A stretch of 64,000 bases of DNA from Tetrapyrgos nigripes (GCA_013368315.1 JAACJM010000294.1:33329-97328), one strand, 5' to 3'. Counted from the first letter of the stretch, positions 1 through 13,347 are shown. The notes: generated by a model not told the origin, from the sequence alone. Numbers and translations: made by a program.

Positions 1-923
1 ATAAGTATGCAAACAGGACTGCAGAAGAGCTGGACTCATATGTAGGACTCAGTAGTAGACTGCTGGCAATACATAGAATGTGAATAAAGCAAGATCGGAG
101 AAAAGGGAAAGGAAAACTGAACGGAATAAAGAAACTATGAGAAAGCCCTATGCCCCTAGCATAAGGACGCATATGAAGGACCTAGTGGTCATAAGTGGAG
201 CATTCTGAGTCATAGATGCAATGCTCACTAACACCAGATGGCTTACAAAGGGAACTGAAGAAAGTTCCTATGAATATTTAGATAATATTGAACAGTTTCT
301 GTATACCCTAATAAGCAAGTCTTTACTTATGAGGAAATAGGTAGAACTCACTAGCGGACATTTCGATTTGTTTTATATTTTCTCTACGTACCTTTTAGCA
401 GACCTCGAAAAATAATAGGTAACTGTATAGTTGTAGCTGCAAGTAGTATAAAAGGACCAGATATTATGAGTAGCTACCCAAGCCACGTACTGTAGAGTAT
501 CAGATCTCGCTAGCAATAGTAGAGGATGTGAAACACGGACTAAAGCTTCTAAACAAACTTAACTGCACTCTCTACAAGTATAAACATTGTGTTGGAGATA
601 ATAGAGTTTTAAAATTGAACATTTTTGTGGTTATAACTGTGATCTTTGTGTTGACCTTCTGGTCTATTAAGTGTTGATTTTAAGGCAACTGTGGCCTACA
701 AGTGTTTGATTTTGGGACTCGTTGATCCCCTTGGTGTTAAACTTGTGTTTATTGTGTTGCGTGCTAAGCGCTAACTTCATTGAAAAACCCTGATCAAAAG
801 TACTTATAGTACAAGTAAACTGGGAGTTTGAGTACTCTGACTACTCAGAATACTTGTCTCATTTACATTTTGTATATGGTTTTGTGTTTGGGTGTAGTTC
901 CTAGCACTTAATTACAAAAACCA
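1..923 (+). mobile_element. LTR-like segment, copy 1 (cut by the window edge)
   Basis: This stretch matches 8460-9374 (same orientation) and the reverse complement of 2034-2927. A shared TATA motif (TATAAAAGG at about 447-455) is followed by conserved blocks around a CTGTAGAGTATC sequence, as expected for the U3/R part of an LTR. The copy ends in CA at about 923 and is followed by CCTATTAACG, which also follows the other copies. Its 5' part lies outside the window. It is diverged from the other copies and contains no convincing ORF. Family (Gypsy or Copia) cannot be told from the LTR alone. Confidence 0.6.
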
Positions 924-931
924 CCTATTAA

Positions 932-2025
932 CGAAAGCTTTCATTTAGTTTAATCTCAAGAGTTTTACCATAAACACAGTTGGTGACATGCTGGTCGAAG
1001 CACACTTGGACTTTACTATCCTTCGTTTGGATATGGTCACTATACAAAACAGTTCGTTTACCAGATTTCTGACTTCGTTTTACTACTCAGATGAGAAATA
1101 TCTCGCCTGGACTGCGATTGATGATGTGTTCAGCATGTACTTACAATCCCTGACTCCTACTAACACTCAAAAATTACCTACAAACCACATATGGACTCAG
1201 AGGCTTGATGGACCATAGTAAACTACTATATAGTACTTAGCTAATTGTGTGGCTGACTATAAAAGTGCACTTCAACTACCTTATCATACAACAACTGCTT
1301 GTAACCACCTTCGTACAGATACAGTGCAACAGCAATATGAGTATTGTTCCTGTGGAAAGCAGTCATCTACAGTTCATCTTCAGTGGGAGGTGTCATACCC
1401 CTTGAGCCACTTAACTTCATCTTCTCAGTGCTCAGTTTTTACATACCAAATGTTCCACTTTTCATATAGCGCCGTACTTGTGGAGGTGTGTTCATATAGT
1501 CGCTTGTCGTATTGTGTGATCCTTGTGGAGGCATACTAAGTCTTCTTCAATTCCAAGCCAGTTTTGTTTTCATCTTCATCTTGCGCTTAGTTTGTCTTCA
1601 GAGGTAGCTGCACCTATTCAAGGAGTGTATTACCATCCACTTCTGCCCATCCCCAGTTTCATTTCATGTATTTGTTGGTGTATCACCACAGGGCACCCAC
1701 ATATTCTCTCTCCCTCATCTATAATCATCCTCCTTGTCTTCTACCCATTCTCTACCACATTCCTATCCTACCCACCACCTACCCTTTTACATCCTTTTAC
1801 CCTTCATCCCCCATCTGAACAGGTCTTCACTCAGTTGAAGTGCTACTCCATTTTGTCTTTACTTCGATTATACTTCTTTTGCTTCTTCTTTGAAGATTTG
1901 GTTCAGCTAGATCTACTGTGAGAGCTTTAGTGTCTCCCTACCCTCAAACTATACACCTTGTCTTGAGTGGAAGGTAGTTGTTGGTTGAGTCATTCGCCTT
2001 TGACCCCACACTCAGTGTCTCACCA
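932..2025 (+). repeat. Left arm of a ~1.1-kb inverted repeat
   Basis: This arm pairs with 2950-4038 on the opposite strand; the outer ends share a GAAAGCTTTCAT block and the inner ends share the stretch around TTGAGTCATTCGCC. Three short open frames (988-1218, 1249-1539, 1523-1921) have antisense-oriented partners in the other arm. They show no recognisable domain and are best seen as non-coding or decayed internal sequence of an LTR element. The arm directly follows the LTR-like copy 1 in plus orientation, and its inner end directly adjoins LTR-like copy 2. Confidence 0.7.
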
Positions 2026-2033
2026 TTAATAGG

Positions 2034-2927
2034 TGTCTTTTGCATAAGTGTAGAACAAACACAAGCTTAAAGACTTTTATACAAATTGTAAAGTGTGATC
2101 ATTCTGAGTAGTCAGAATACTCAACAGTTCACTTGTACTACAAGGACTTTTGGGGTTTTGGTAGGTTTTTGTACGAATGCACACAAATTCAATACACAAA
2201 GACTATAACAAGTCCACAAGGTATAACCAACAGTTTCACTTCACAATTTGTAGGCCCAAATGCCTTATAGCCAGTTTCACAAGTCTAAGGACACACACAA
2301 AAAGGTAACACACAAAACCAACAAATTTGATTCAACACTATTGATCCACACACTATGTTTATACCCAATGTGAGTGAAGTAAATTTGGTAGAAGGGTAGT
2401 CTGTGTTTTGCAGTCTCTACAGCTTGCGCTAGTGAGATGACCAATACTCTACAGTCTGTGGCTTGAGTAACTACAAGAAATACCTAGTCCTTTTATACTA
2501 CTCACAGCTACTACTATACAGTTCTACATTTCTTTCTAATGTCTGCTAAAAGATACATAAGAAAACAGAAATATCCTGCTAACCACCAGTCCATGCTCAT
2601 CAGTACTACTAGATTAAGTAGGTACCTTCTAATTAGAATATTATCTAAAATTCATAGGGCTTTCTATGTTCCCTTCACTTCATCCTCTTGACTAAGAGTA
2701 CCTTTCTGGAACTGGCAGCCATAGTCATTCTGACTCACATAGCTCCACCATCCATGCTGATCAACCATAGAACTTAGAATAAGCATATCCTATTCATAAG
2801 TACTTAGCTTTATTGTACTGGTGTGTACACTTAGTCCACTAGCACTTTAACTAGCAGTTCAGGACTCACTCTAGTCCTTTATATTTCAATTGAAGTGGTG
2901 AACCAGCTTTCTAACTGCCAATTAACA
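2034..2927 (-). mobile_element. LTR-like segment, copy 2 (inverted)
   Basis: On the minus strand this segment starts with TGTTAATTGG (2927) and ends with ACA (2034). It carries the family TATA motif at 2489-2497 and is followed by CCTATTAATGG, the same junction as the other copies. It is shorter than copy 3 (about 0.9 against 1.6 kb), mainly because the U3 part upstream of the TATA motif is reduced. No ORF is supported. Confidence 0.6.
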
Positions 2928-2949
2928 TTTCTATATGCAAATTTTGTAC

Positions 2950-4038
2950 AGCGTTGAGACGCTGAGCGTGGGGTCGAAGGCGAATGACTCAACCAACAAC
3001 TACCTTCCACTCAAGACAAGGTGTATAGTTCAGGGGTAGGGGGATGCTAAAGCTCTCACAGTAGATCTAGCTGAACCAAATCTTCAAAGAAGAAGCAAAA
3101 GTATAATTGAAGTAGAGACGAGATGGAGTAGCACCTCGACTGGGCAAAGACTAGTTCAGATGGGGGATGAAGGGTAAAAGGATGTAAAGGGTAGGTGACG
3201 GGGAGGATCGGAATGTGGTAGAGGGTGGGTAGAGGATGAGGATGATTACAGATGGGAGAGGGAGGATATGTGGGTGCCCTGTGGTGATACGCCAACAAAT
3301 ACACAAAACAAAACTGGGGATGGGCAGAAGTGGATGGTAATACACTCCTTGAATAGGTGCAGCTACCTCTGAAGACAAACTAAGCACAAGACGAAGATGA
3401 AAACAAAACTGGCTCGGAAACGAAGAAGACTTAGTACACCTCTGCAAGGACCACACAATACGACAAGCGACTATACAAACACACCTCTGCAAGTACAGCA
3501 CTATATGACAAGTGGAACATTTGGTATGTAAAAACTGAGCACTGAGAAGACAAAGTTAAGTGGCTCAAGGGGTATGACGCCTCCCACTGAAGATGAACTG
3601 TAGACAACTGCTTTCCACAGGAACAATACTTGTATTGCCATTGCACTGTATCTGTACAAAGGTGGTTACAAGCGGTTGTTGTATGATAAGGTAATTGAAG
3701 TGTGCTTTTATAGTCAGCCACATGATTAACTAAGTACTATATAGTAGTTTACTATGGTCCATCAAGCCTCTGAGTCTGTATATGGTTCGTAGGTAATCGT
3801 TGAGTGTTAGTAGGAGTCAGGGATTGTAAATACATGTTGAACACATCATCAACTGCAGTCCAGATGAGATATCTCTCATCAGAGTAGTAAAAAAAAGTCA
3901 GAAATCTGGTAAATGAACTGTTTTGTAAGTGACTGTATCCAAATGAAGGATAGTAAAGTCCAAGTGTGCTTTGACCAGCATGTCACCAACTGTGTTTATG
4001 GTAAAACTCTTGAGATTAAACTAAATGAAAGCTTTCGT
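2950..4038 (-). repeat. Right arm of the ~1.1-kb inverted repeat
   Basis: Reverse-complement partner of 932-2025. The match runs from the inner GAGACGCTGAG block near 2953 to the outer GAAAGCTTTCGT block ending at 4038, with scattered substitutions and small indels. The small ORFs at 3151-3501 and 3431-3721 mirror those of the left arm. On the minus strand it runs directly into the start of LTR-like copy 2. Confidence 0.7.
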
Positions 4039-4040
4039 CT

Positions 4041-4675
4041 TAAAGGGTACCCGTTTGTGAGTCATTCTAGTGGACAAGCTAGACAATTCATAGGTCTGAT
4101 TGCATATATAGTGAGTTCGCACTACTTCGATTAGAAGTGCGCAAAATGATGGGATGCATGGCCAGGTGTTTACCTGCTGTATCAGCATATCACTGTAGTA
4201 TCTTGAGGTGGAAATAAAGGCTTCTGAGTGCTCTGGGTACCAGCAACAATGTTACATTGGGATACAAATGAAGCAGAGAGTTGATTGATGACATGAGAAG
4301 GTAGAATCTCTGGGATTTCAGGTAACAGAATGGGGTTTCTTCCCTGTTTTGCTTGGGGGAGTGGGTCCTCAGACATATGGGTGCACAAGACATCAAAAGA
4401 GAGCCAAAAAGCCATGTTATAGATGTAGTAAGTGACAGAAAGAAGATTTTTTGCATTTGCCTACTTCTATGGCAAATTTCAAACTCCATATTCTTATGTA
4501 CTAAGGCTGCAGCAGTGCAAGAGGGGCACAATTACTCTCAGACTAATGAAACACCAAAAGCGCTGTCATCAGGGCAACAATGTCCAGTGGTGGTAATGGA
4601 GTACTGCAGATTTATTGAAGTGTATGTACACAATGAGGCTACTACCAAGCACAAGTCAGGCTTATTGCTTGCATG
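4041..4675. other. No gene recognised between the inverted repeat and the CACTA element
   Basis: Several overlapping ORFs of 70-110 codons occur on both strands, but none has a recognisable motif, plausible splice structure or repeat partner. It is probably old transposon or intergenic sequence. Confidence 0.4.
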
Positions 4676-4676
4676 A

Positions 4677-4703
4677 CATCTAGTGATGTGCAGGCTTGGG
4701 CTT
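4677..4703 (+). repeat. CACTA left terminal inverted repeat
   Basis: The terminus reads CATCTAGTGATGTGCAGGC and continues into a CTTGGGCTT block. It matches the right end in inverted orientation except for an extra T near the tip, which would be expected to hinder transposition. Confidence 0.75.
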
Positions 4704-4999
4704 GAAGCCCAAGCCCAAGCCCAGCCTTTGAGGAGGCCTTGAAGGCCTGAGGGCGAGGGCTTGATTTCTGAAAGCCCTGAGCCCCAGTGAAAAATGACGC
4801 CAGGAATTTCTGACACGCATTGAACAATCTGATTATGTCTGACCAATTCTGACAATCTCCAGCCATTTCCTATTCTGACCAATTCATTTGGAAATGAGCA
4901 GACCAAGTGACATCAAACAGCATGTTGGTGTACTTCTCTTTTTTCCTCATTGCGGGTTCCACTCATGCCTCTTTCTTTCTTTGTCTCTGGTCAATATAT

Positions 5000-7900
5000 A
5001 TGCCTTCCAAAAAGCAAGTCCAGTGCTATTGCGAGAAGTGCAATGGTGCTCTAGTCTCTGAGTGCACCTTCTCTAGCCACCTCAAGACCATTCAATCAGC
5101 AATCCCTATGTTTGGTGACTGGCTAGGAAGTCTGGATGCGGATAGGGAAGACAGAGGTTTACCTGAGGAGGATGGATTAAAAGGTGACGAGGTTGAAATA
5201 GAGGCAGATAAAGAGGAGGAACAGGATGAAGACGGACTGGAGGAATCCAAATGATGAGCTAAATGTGCCCAACTAGCTGAGGAACCAAATGTAGGTATTT
5301 TTACAGCTCTAGGTTATTCATTCGTATAATTTACTGTCTCAGGCAATGTATGATTTCAATTATGATCCTCCCTCTCCACGTGTTGGGTCTCCCATCCACA
5401 AAGCACAACTGCATCACTGAGAGGACCTGCCTGGGCACGACAATGAAGACAATGAACCGGTTGAGCAAGATATAGACAACCTGCGACACCGCTTCGAATT
5501 CCTGAACCATCAGTCACCTGCCCATTTGCGACCTCCTTCTCCCAAGCCTGAGCCTGAAGATGAAGAAGACGAGCTTCCTCAAAACCCTCCCCATCCCCCC
5601 AATGTATCTCTGCTGGACTGTCCCCCTTCTCAAATCAATAGTATCCGCATTACACAGGAATATATTCACTTGATCTCAAATGCGTCACTTTCACAGGACA
5701 AGCTTGACGAAGCTGTCATTCAGTGCCTTGAGAAAAGTCCACTCAAAGAAGAAGTCGATATATCAGACCCAGACATGCGACTCTCCATTGACCTATATTT
5801 CTCCACTTCCAACACATCAGAGCAAACTTACAACTATGTTTGTGAAGCAGTTATGCAACGATTTCCTGAAGTAACCCTTGAATCATATCATCTAGTCAAG
5901 AAACTCATATCCTCCCTATCTGGTGTATTGGAAGTACAAGAGGATATGTGTGTGAACACCTGTCATGCCTTCATGGGTCCTTTTGAGGACAAGGACGCTT
6001 GTACCATTTGCAGAGAATCTTGCTGGGATCCTATCCAGCTGGAGAAGCATGGCAAAAAGGTACCTAGGGTCACTTTTCCTACTTTTCCCTTGGGTCCAAT
6101 ATTGCAGGCACTCTGGAGGTCGAAAGAGAGTGCTGCCAACATGCTATATCGTCACCAGAAGACCCAAGCCATGTTGGATGAGTCTCCTGACAATCCTCTC
6201 ATCTACAATGATATTTTCTCAGGCTCCAAATACCTCGAACTCGTAGAGGAAGTTAGATTGACCAAATACAATGTTTTTGTCTCATTTTCCATTGATGGTG
6301 CCCAGCTGTACAAGAACAAAAAGACCGATACATACATTGCAATATTCAAAATTGAAAACCTCCCTCCTTCCATTCAGTTCCTTCTCAGATCGTCCTTTGT
6401 CGCCTGTATCATTCCTGGTCCAGCCAAGCCCAAAATATTGGAGTCCTTTGTTTTCCACACCTTCTATCATCTCTTGGCACTTCAACGTGCTAATAATACC
6501 TGAGGGATATGTGTCTGGGATGCACTTAGCCACAGTGTATTCCACCAGCATGTCTTTTTTGCCTTGGCGCTTGCTGATATGCTAGCATTGCCAGAACTTG
6601 ATGGTTGGGTTGGGCATCATGGTGCTTTGGGCTGTCGTCTTGGGTGCAAAATGAAGGGAAGGCACAAAGCCAATTCTGGACACTACTACACTGCCCATCT
6701 AAGACTTCACAACTATGCCATTAATGGTTGTGATCACAAAGACTTCAATTTCACCAATGCTGAAAGCCTTGTTTCAGCTTCCATTGAAGAGCACAACTGT
6801 GCTGTAGTGGAGGTTATCAATTCCCCTTCCGAGGCAAGATGCAAGAAAAACCAAAAGGCAACTGGTATCAGCAAACCAAGCATTCTGCTGGGCCTCCTGC
6901 AGAAATATATGTTCCCTTCACTGAGGTGTATCTCTCTCGACCAGATGCATCTCATCAAGATCAATATATGCGAACTATTGATTCCACTTTGGTGAGGGAC
7001 GATAGAGTGTGCTGCATCAGATGATATCAATCAGTGGGAGTGGAGGACTCTTATTGATGACACCTGGATCTCTCATGGTGACGCTGTTGTCCATGCTACC
7101 AAATACTTCCCATCTTCCTTTCACCGTTCACCACATAATCCTGTTGAGAAGATAAACAGTGGTTACAAAGCCACTGAATACTTCCTCTACATCTTTTGCC
7201 TCTGTCCAGGTCTACTGCAAGGAATACTTCCCACTCAGTATTGGAAAAACTTCTGCCTCCTTGTTGCTGGAGTCCGAATTGTCCTCCAGTGCTCAGTTAC
7301 AGATGATGAAGTGGAATTAACACACAAGTACCTTGTTCAATTTGTTGACGAGTATGAGAAGATTTACTATCAGCACTGGGTCCATCGCCTCCACTTTTGT
7401 CGGCCATGTATGCATACTATTCTCCATAGTGCTCTGGAAATCTATCGAGTTGGACCCGGCTTGTATTCGACTCAGTTTCTGATGGAATGTATTATCAGTT
7501 TCCTCGGGATGAAAGTCTGTCAACCATCAAACCTATTTGCAAATCTCAGCAAGGACTCCGTCTCAACCAGGAGAATTGCCTATGCAGCGTCTGTTCCAAG
7601 CTGTGCTTAGACTCAGCTCTTTTCATGCCTCATGGATCCTATGATATAGGAAATAGATCACTGTTCCTGTGACCTCGAGAGAAGGCTTTGTGGTATATTC
7701 CAGCAGAAACCAAAACCTGGGATGCTGATACACCATACAAATTTGCAGTTAAATACCCAAAACTAGCGCTAATATATGTTTAAGTCACTCTTAAATGGAT
7801 AATAAGGACTAGAGTGAGTCCCGAACTGCTAGTCAAAGTACTAGGAATTAGGTGTATAACTTAAGATATGTTAATGGTCAATACTTGTGGATAAGATTAA

Positions 7901-9918
7901 GACAGATACATACTAAGGGATACAGCTATAGTAGCAGACCCACCTAACTACAAAGTCTACAAAGACTTAACAAACCTGCTATAGCAGCCTAATACCGCTA
8001 GTACGACTCAAGGGATAGAGAAGGAGGACAAACGCCCCTATTCACGGGTACGCATTGGCATTACAAACCCAGATTCACAGCTTAGACTGCTAGATCCAAA
8101 AGGACACGTCATCATCGGACAATTCGGATATTCAGGATTCCAACCTGGATGTATACAAACTAGCGGTGCATATCTACAGATGGTTAAGATAGAAAAGTGG
8201 CATAATATTTATATCGATAGAAAGCTAGAGACCATAGCTTTCAGATGGTATACAAGGGATGGACTAGCGGCAATGGTACGAGAGTATCTAAAGTGTTGTG
8301 AAGCCCTAAACGTAATGAGATCCAAATTAGCGGGGTTACTGATTCAGGCATAAGTATTACCGAAAGCAATACTTACCAAAGATCACTACGGATTAAGCGT
8401 CTTAAAAATGAGTACGGTACTACCCTTGGGTATACTACGCTAGTTTTGAAGGCTTAAGCATTACTATTGAAGAGCTGGACTCGGATTAGCGGTGTATGAC
8501 TTTAGACTAGCGGTATAGAGGGATAAGTATGTGTTCAATACTATAAGAACGAGAGGCAAAGACTAGATATGAGGATACCCTAAACCCAACGGACTAGCGG
8601 TATTCCGAAGTGTAGTCATAAGTGGAGCTATCTGAGTCAGGCTACAGCCACCAGGACCAGAGAGTACCCTATGAGTAACGAGAATGGAGCAAGGGATAGA
8701 GAAATCCCTACTACAAAAAGAAATTAGATAATATTCCAGTTTCCTGTATACCCTAATTAGAAGGTACCTACTAGATACGGTAGTTATTACGCTCACAGAC
8801 TAGCAGTTAGAGTAGATTTACTGTTTTCTTTGATATATTTTAGCGGACATTGAAAAGAACTGTAAAACTGTATAGTTGTAGCTACAAGTAGTATAAAAGG
8901 GCTAGGTATTACGAGTAGCTACCCAAGCAACGGACTGTAGAGTATCAGGATTCTCCCTATTTAGTGGTAGAGACTGTGAAACACGGACAAGAGCTTCTTA
9001 ACAAACTTATCATACTCGCATAGAGTCTAAACATACAGTGTTGGTTAAATCAGTGATTGAATATATTTGTTGGTTGTTTTGTGTTTATAACTTGTGTCCT
9101 TCAGACTTGGAAACTGTGTCTAAGGCATTGGCGCCTTCAAATTGAATTGAACTGGTTGAATTGATATTGTGTGTGTGCCTTCATGCATTTGTGTGTTTTG
9201 TGGCAATAGCCTTTGTGTGTGCATTTGTGCAAACCCCTACAAGAATTTCCAAAAGATCTCCAAACTGTGGTATAAATTGAAGAGTATTCTACTTACTAGA
9301 TACATTCTCGCAACAAAACTTATAGGTTTTTCTGTTGGTGTTCTGTGTTTCTAAGAGCACTTGCTAGAGAAACAGCCTATTAACGTGTTTGTTGCCAGAA
9401 ACGTTGATGTTGATGAGGCTTACAGGAGATGAGGTAGAATGTGTCTTTCCAATGGGCAAGTAGCACGGAGTCTTTGGTCCGAATCTCGTATGACTCGATG
9501 CAGAGCGAGGGTCTCAAGGAATGTGAAAGTACGTTGGTTTCGCCATATGTGTGGTGCTCATTGGCTGACCTCACATCACACGCAGTTACAAATAGATGGG
9601 ACTATTGAATACAGAGAGGTCCAGTATTATATCCTTTGCCCAAATCCATGTGCGCTTGTTTCATTTTATACACGACCAGAAGCAGACTTGTATGATGAAT
9701 CTTATGGAGCATTGTGAGCTTGCAGATATGGTGGTGAGGAATCTCTGAAGGTTGTTGAGGTGACATCAATCCTCTCAGTAGTCTCCATGCAACCTTTGCC
9801 TTCACAGCAAGACGGAAGAGCTGACTTGTGGTTTGTTATCGAGAAGTCTGGCTTGGAAGATATTGATCTTGTAGGCATCAACGACGATCCAAATAATGAT
9901 GGACCAAATGAGCTGTAG
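5000..9918 (+). pseudogene. CACTA transposase (Tnp2 family), interrupted
   Basis: The reading starts at ATG 5000 with a Cys-rich segment (CYCEKCNGALVS) typical of agaric CACTA transposases. It resumes at 5526-6503 with an Asp/Glu/Pro-rich linker and the conserved core (CHAFMGPF, SIDGAQLYKNKKTD). Further conserved blocks are GWVGHHGALGCR (about 6604), MHLIKINICELLIPLW (about 6944), EKINSGYKATEY (about 7150) and RLHFCRPCMHT (about 7390). After an LTR insertion at 7777-9374 the C-terminal part (EVQYYILCPN, ESYGAL) continues to a stop at 9916-9918. Frames change several times (near 6500, 7000, 7300 and 7480) and stops interrupt them, some possibly introns. It cannot encode a working enzyme as read. 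The product would bind the element ends and cut DNA in the nucleus. Confidence 0.85.
7777..9374 (+). mobile_element. LTR-like segment, copy 3, nested in the CACTA transposase
   Basis: It begins with TGTTTAAGTC at 7777, carries the TATA motif at 8892-8900 and ends in ACA near 9374. It is followed by CCTATTAACG as in the other two copies, so a few bases of internal sequence seem to remain. It splits the transposase reading, which continues after about 9385. No 5-bp target duplication is visible (ATATA before, GCCTA after). It is the longest copy and has at least six TAGCGG-containing words in the U3 part. Confidence 0.65.
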
Positions 9919-10080
9919 TTTTGTACTTTGCTTGTACTAGAAAGGCGTTATCATACTAAGTACTAGTCGAATCTGAGACGTAGTGCATCTTATCTTGGAA
10001 TTTCTTATATTTTTGAGCTTCAAATTGATCCATATCAATCTCAAGAAAAAGTATCAAATAGGTACACTCCAGTACACAAG

Positions 10081-12560
10081 ATGCTGAGCGACCACCAACT
10101 GGTGCTAGAGTCCATTCATATGGAAACATGTTACAGTCACATCCACGTGATTCTTCTTTTCACGTTTGTTGACTCAGAATGCGAAGTCCTCTTTGTTCTT
10201 GACCACAATGTCTACAATGTCGACCTGGAACTCATCAAACTACAACCAACCACAAATATATCCCAACAATGGCTTTAGTGTCACCCAAGGCTACTTGGTA
10301 TGCTCATCCCATCCAGCTCATGGAATGCCGCGTCATCCTGGGGTCTACATCTGCAGGCATCAGGAAATGGCATGGTAATGTCTCAATATGTGGACCAGGG
10401 CTCCAACCAAACCCAGTCAACCCTCCAGGTACGTCGTTCTATATCTAGCTTTCTGCATTTGCCGAGTCCTTGATGGTTTTTACAGGAACAAGATCGACAC
10501 CCACAGATGTCAGGTAATGCATTAGGCATGTCTTCATACACAGAACATCATGTTGGCCAGCGTGATATGCTTCTTCAGGCATGTGCTTTTCTAGCCAGGG
10601 AACACTCGTTAATGGACACTGCTTGCTTTTTTTTAGGACCACATTTCCAAGGCAATGTGTACCGCAACAATGGATGACCTTTTTCATCGTTACCACAACC
10701 AGGCATTTAGTGACCTTTGGTATGAAAAAGAGAGACTGCAGGCAGAACTGAATGCTGAAAGGTATTTTACTGATCTACTCATGCTTGGCTTTTACTGAAG
10801 TTTTGTAGAAAATTGAACCAAGGCCTCCTTGACAAGCTTGCTACAAGACCATCAACTGTACCTGAAACAACTGGCAATACATCAACTGCAGCTGCAGCCA
10901 TTGCGCCATCCCCCACTGTTTCTGGTTCTGCACCTTGCCTGTGCCCATCTGGCCCTAGCTTCCCTCCATTCGCTGGTCTCTCACACAGTGACTATCCTAA
11001 CACTACACTGTGGACTCCAACAGAGTGGGAGGGCATCAAGAATGTGGGCAACAAGGTCCTGAAGCTTCACTTTCTTGTAGACAAACATGGCAAGGTCCCT
11101 GACACCTCAAGACTGCAAACTATCTCCAATATTGCGATGGGATGTTTCCACCAATGGGTTGCGGAAGGGTGTGCTCCAAAGAGTGCAGGAAAGGTCACCA
11201 GGAGTGCCTTTGGTTATTTTCGGTATGTGATGTGCAAGACTTTCATCGAATTTCGACTTGCAGAATCTGAGTAGAAAGTCCGCAAATACCTGGGTTACAA
11301 GTACCTGGATTTTACCCCAGAAGACCAAGGTGATTGTTTTCTCATCTCTTCTCTTCTCCTTGTACTAAATAGCTCCGTTCCAGCCAAAGCATCTGATGGA
11401 ATGAAGGTGAAAAGTAAGCTCTCCATCTTATTTTTTCTTTCTTTCTTTCTACTAATACTCATATCTATTTTCATAGGCGAAGCACTTGATGACAAGGTTG
11501 AGAAACCAAGATCGAAACCGCAACCAAAGCCAAAGTCAACGAAGGTCACTCAAGCAGATCTCATGGTCATCAATGTCGATGATGACCACAAGTCTCCCAC
11601 CACTTAAACCCTTTCCTCATTCTCTCTTCATCTTCTATCACTTCCTCTGTCTCTCTGACCCCGCTCTCAAACATTTCATCTGGTAGCGTTGCCAAAGCAA
11701 TGGATCAAGGCACCACTAGCACTGTCATCAATTTGACTACTGGACTTGGTGACACTGCTGGCTCAGCCAACCCTAGAGGCAGTATCCCTTCTGAGCCTTG
11801 CAAAAACTTTGCGGATGAGTCAATTAAGGACTCCCTGGACTCTGCGTCTTCCATGACTCCTACTCCAGTGTCTGAACTCAATGTTGACCTCAATCTACCT
11901 ACAGAGGAGAAAACTGATGGCATCAATGCAATTCCACCACAGCTTCATACACATGGTGCAACCCGGAGACATGTATGTGTCCTCAACTTCTTTTTCGTCA
12001 TTCATTAATGTTTTTTTTTCTTATAGGTGAATAACTTTGAGAAACTGTGAGTAACACACTTGCAATCTGCTTGATCATTACTGAATACATTTTTCAGTTC
12101 CAATCTTGACATTCCTTGAGTTCCCGAGAAGACCCAGCCTCCCCTTGTGCCTCAAAACCCTACTAGCTCATCATCCGTCCGCATCATAGATGAACCTGAT
12201 CCTGCCATTCAAACTGCCAAGAAGAAATTGAAGCTGGCTGTGGTTGGTCCAACGGCAACGATCAAGCAAGTCTTCTCAATCTTCTCTTGTATTGTAAATT
12301 GCTGATTACAATGGTTCTAGCAACTTCTTTTTATGAGATCTCATCAAAGCTTCACCTGATGGCCAGGTTACCAACGTCAATTTCAAAAAGGCAGTCAAGC
12401 AGATGACTTGAGGAGAAAACTGTTGGTGTCTTTTCATTTTATGCTTCCGAAATTGGTTCACTGACTTGTTTTCTTTCAGAAATACCAAGCAGAAGTCAAC
12501 GCCATCAAGAACGAAAATACCAAAGCTAAGCTTGGAAAGCACAAGTGCACCACCTAGTCA
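10081..12560 (+). pseudogene. Second gene of the CACTA element, broken
   Basis: The clearest part is 10813-11274. A Pro/Ser/Thr-rich leader is followed by a block (YPNTTLWTPTEWEGIKN and KSAGKVTRSAFGYFRYVM) resembling the accessory ORF found downstream of the transposase in agaric CACTA elements. The frame stops at TAG near 11272 but would continue sensibly into KVRKYLGYKYLDF. Short AT- and pyrimidine-rich intron-like gaps separate further coding-like pieces (10081-10278, 11486-11606, 11700-12008, 12480-12560). Its role is unknown; a DNA-binding accessory function is an inference from position. Confidence 0.5.
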
Positions 12561-13347
12561 AGGTATGTTTCTACTCAGAATTATCTGTTCTGCTGCTGAC
12601 TTGCATCTTTGGTTGTGACAAGGACTTGGACTATTTGGCGGTGACAATGATGGGGGAGTCAGAAGGTGTCAGAGATACCCGGAAATGGCCAGAAGGTTCC
12701 AGAGGAAGCAGAAATTGTGTAATATTGTGTAACTGTACTGTATTAGGCTACAAATCCGATATTTTCTGATTCTGTCCGACAATATCTGGCCCAGTCAGAA
12801 ATCTCCATTGTTGACTTTTGTCCAGACGTGGCCAGAAATAGCCAGAAAGTTTTCTGAAAAAATCCAGTATACAGCAATTTTCCAACTTTTTTCTGACAAC
12901 GTCTGAGACAATTGGCAGGAGCGAGATTTCCAGACATAGTCGGAAATAGTCAGTCATGGGCAGCATCGTTTTTCACTGGGCCTGAGCCTGAAGCTCAGGC
13001 CTGGGCTTTCAGCAACACTTAGTGACCTGTTACTGACCAATAAAAATTGTCAAAAAATAGTTGAAATTTCTTTTTGCTGGCATTCTCACCAAGTTCTCAC
13101 ACAACTTTACAGTTTCTCAGTGTCTACCCATCTTCCTGGGTCATCCCCAGCTGTTATCCACTACTTGTTGGCACCAATAATGTTGGTTTTGTAGGTCAGT
13201 AGTTCACTTTGTCTATAATATTAACTTCAGACTTATCCAACACTTCAATCATGACTTCTGAGTGATGACATCATCCTAGTCTGAGCCCAGGCTTTGAGCC
13301 TGACCCTACTGAGGGCTTAGGGCCAGACCTGGATTCTTGGTGAGCCT

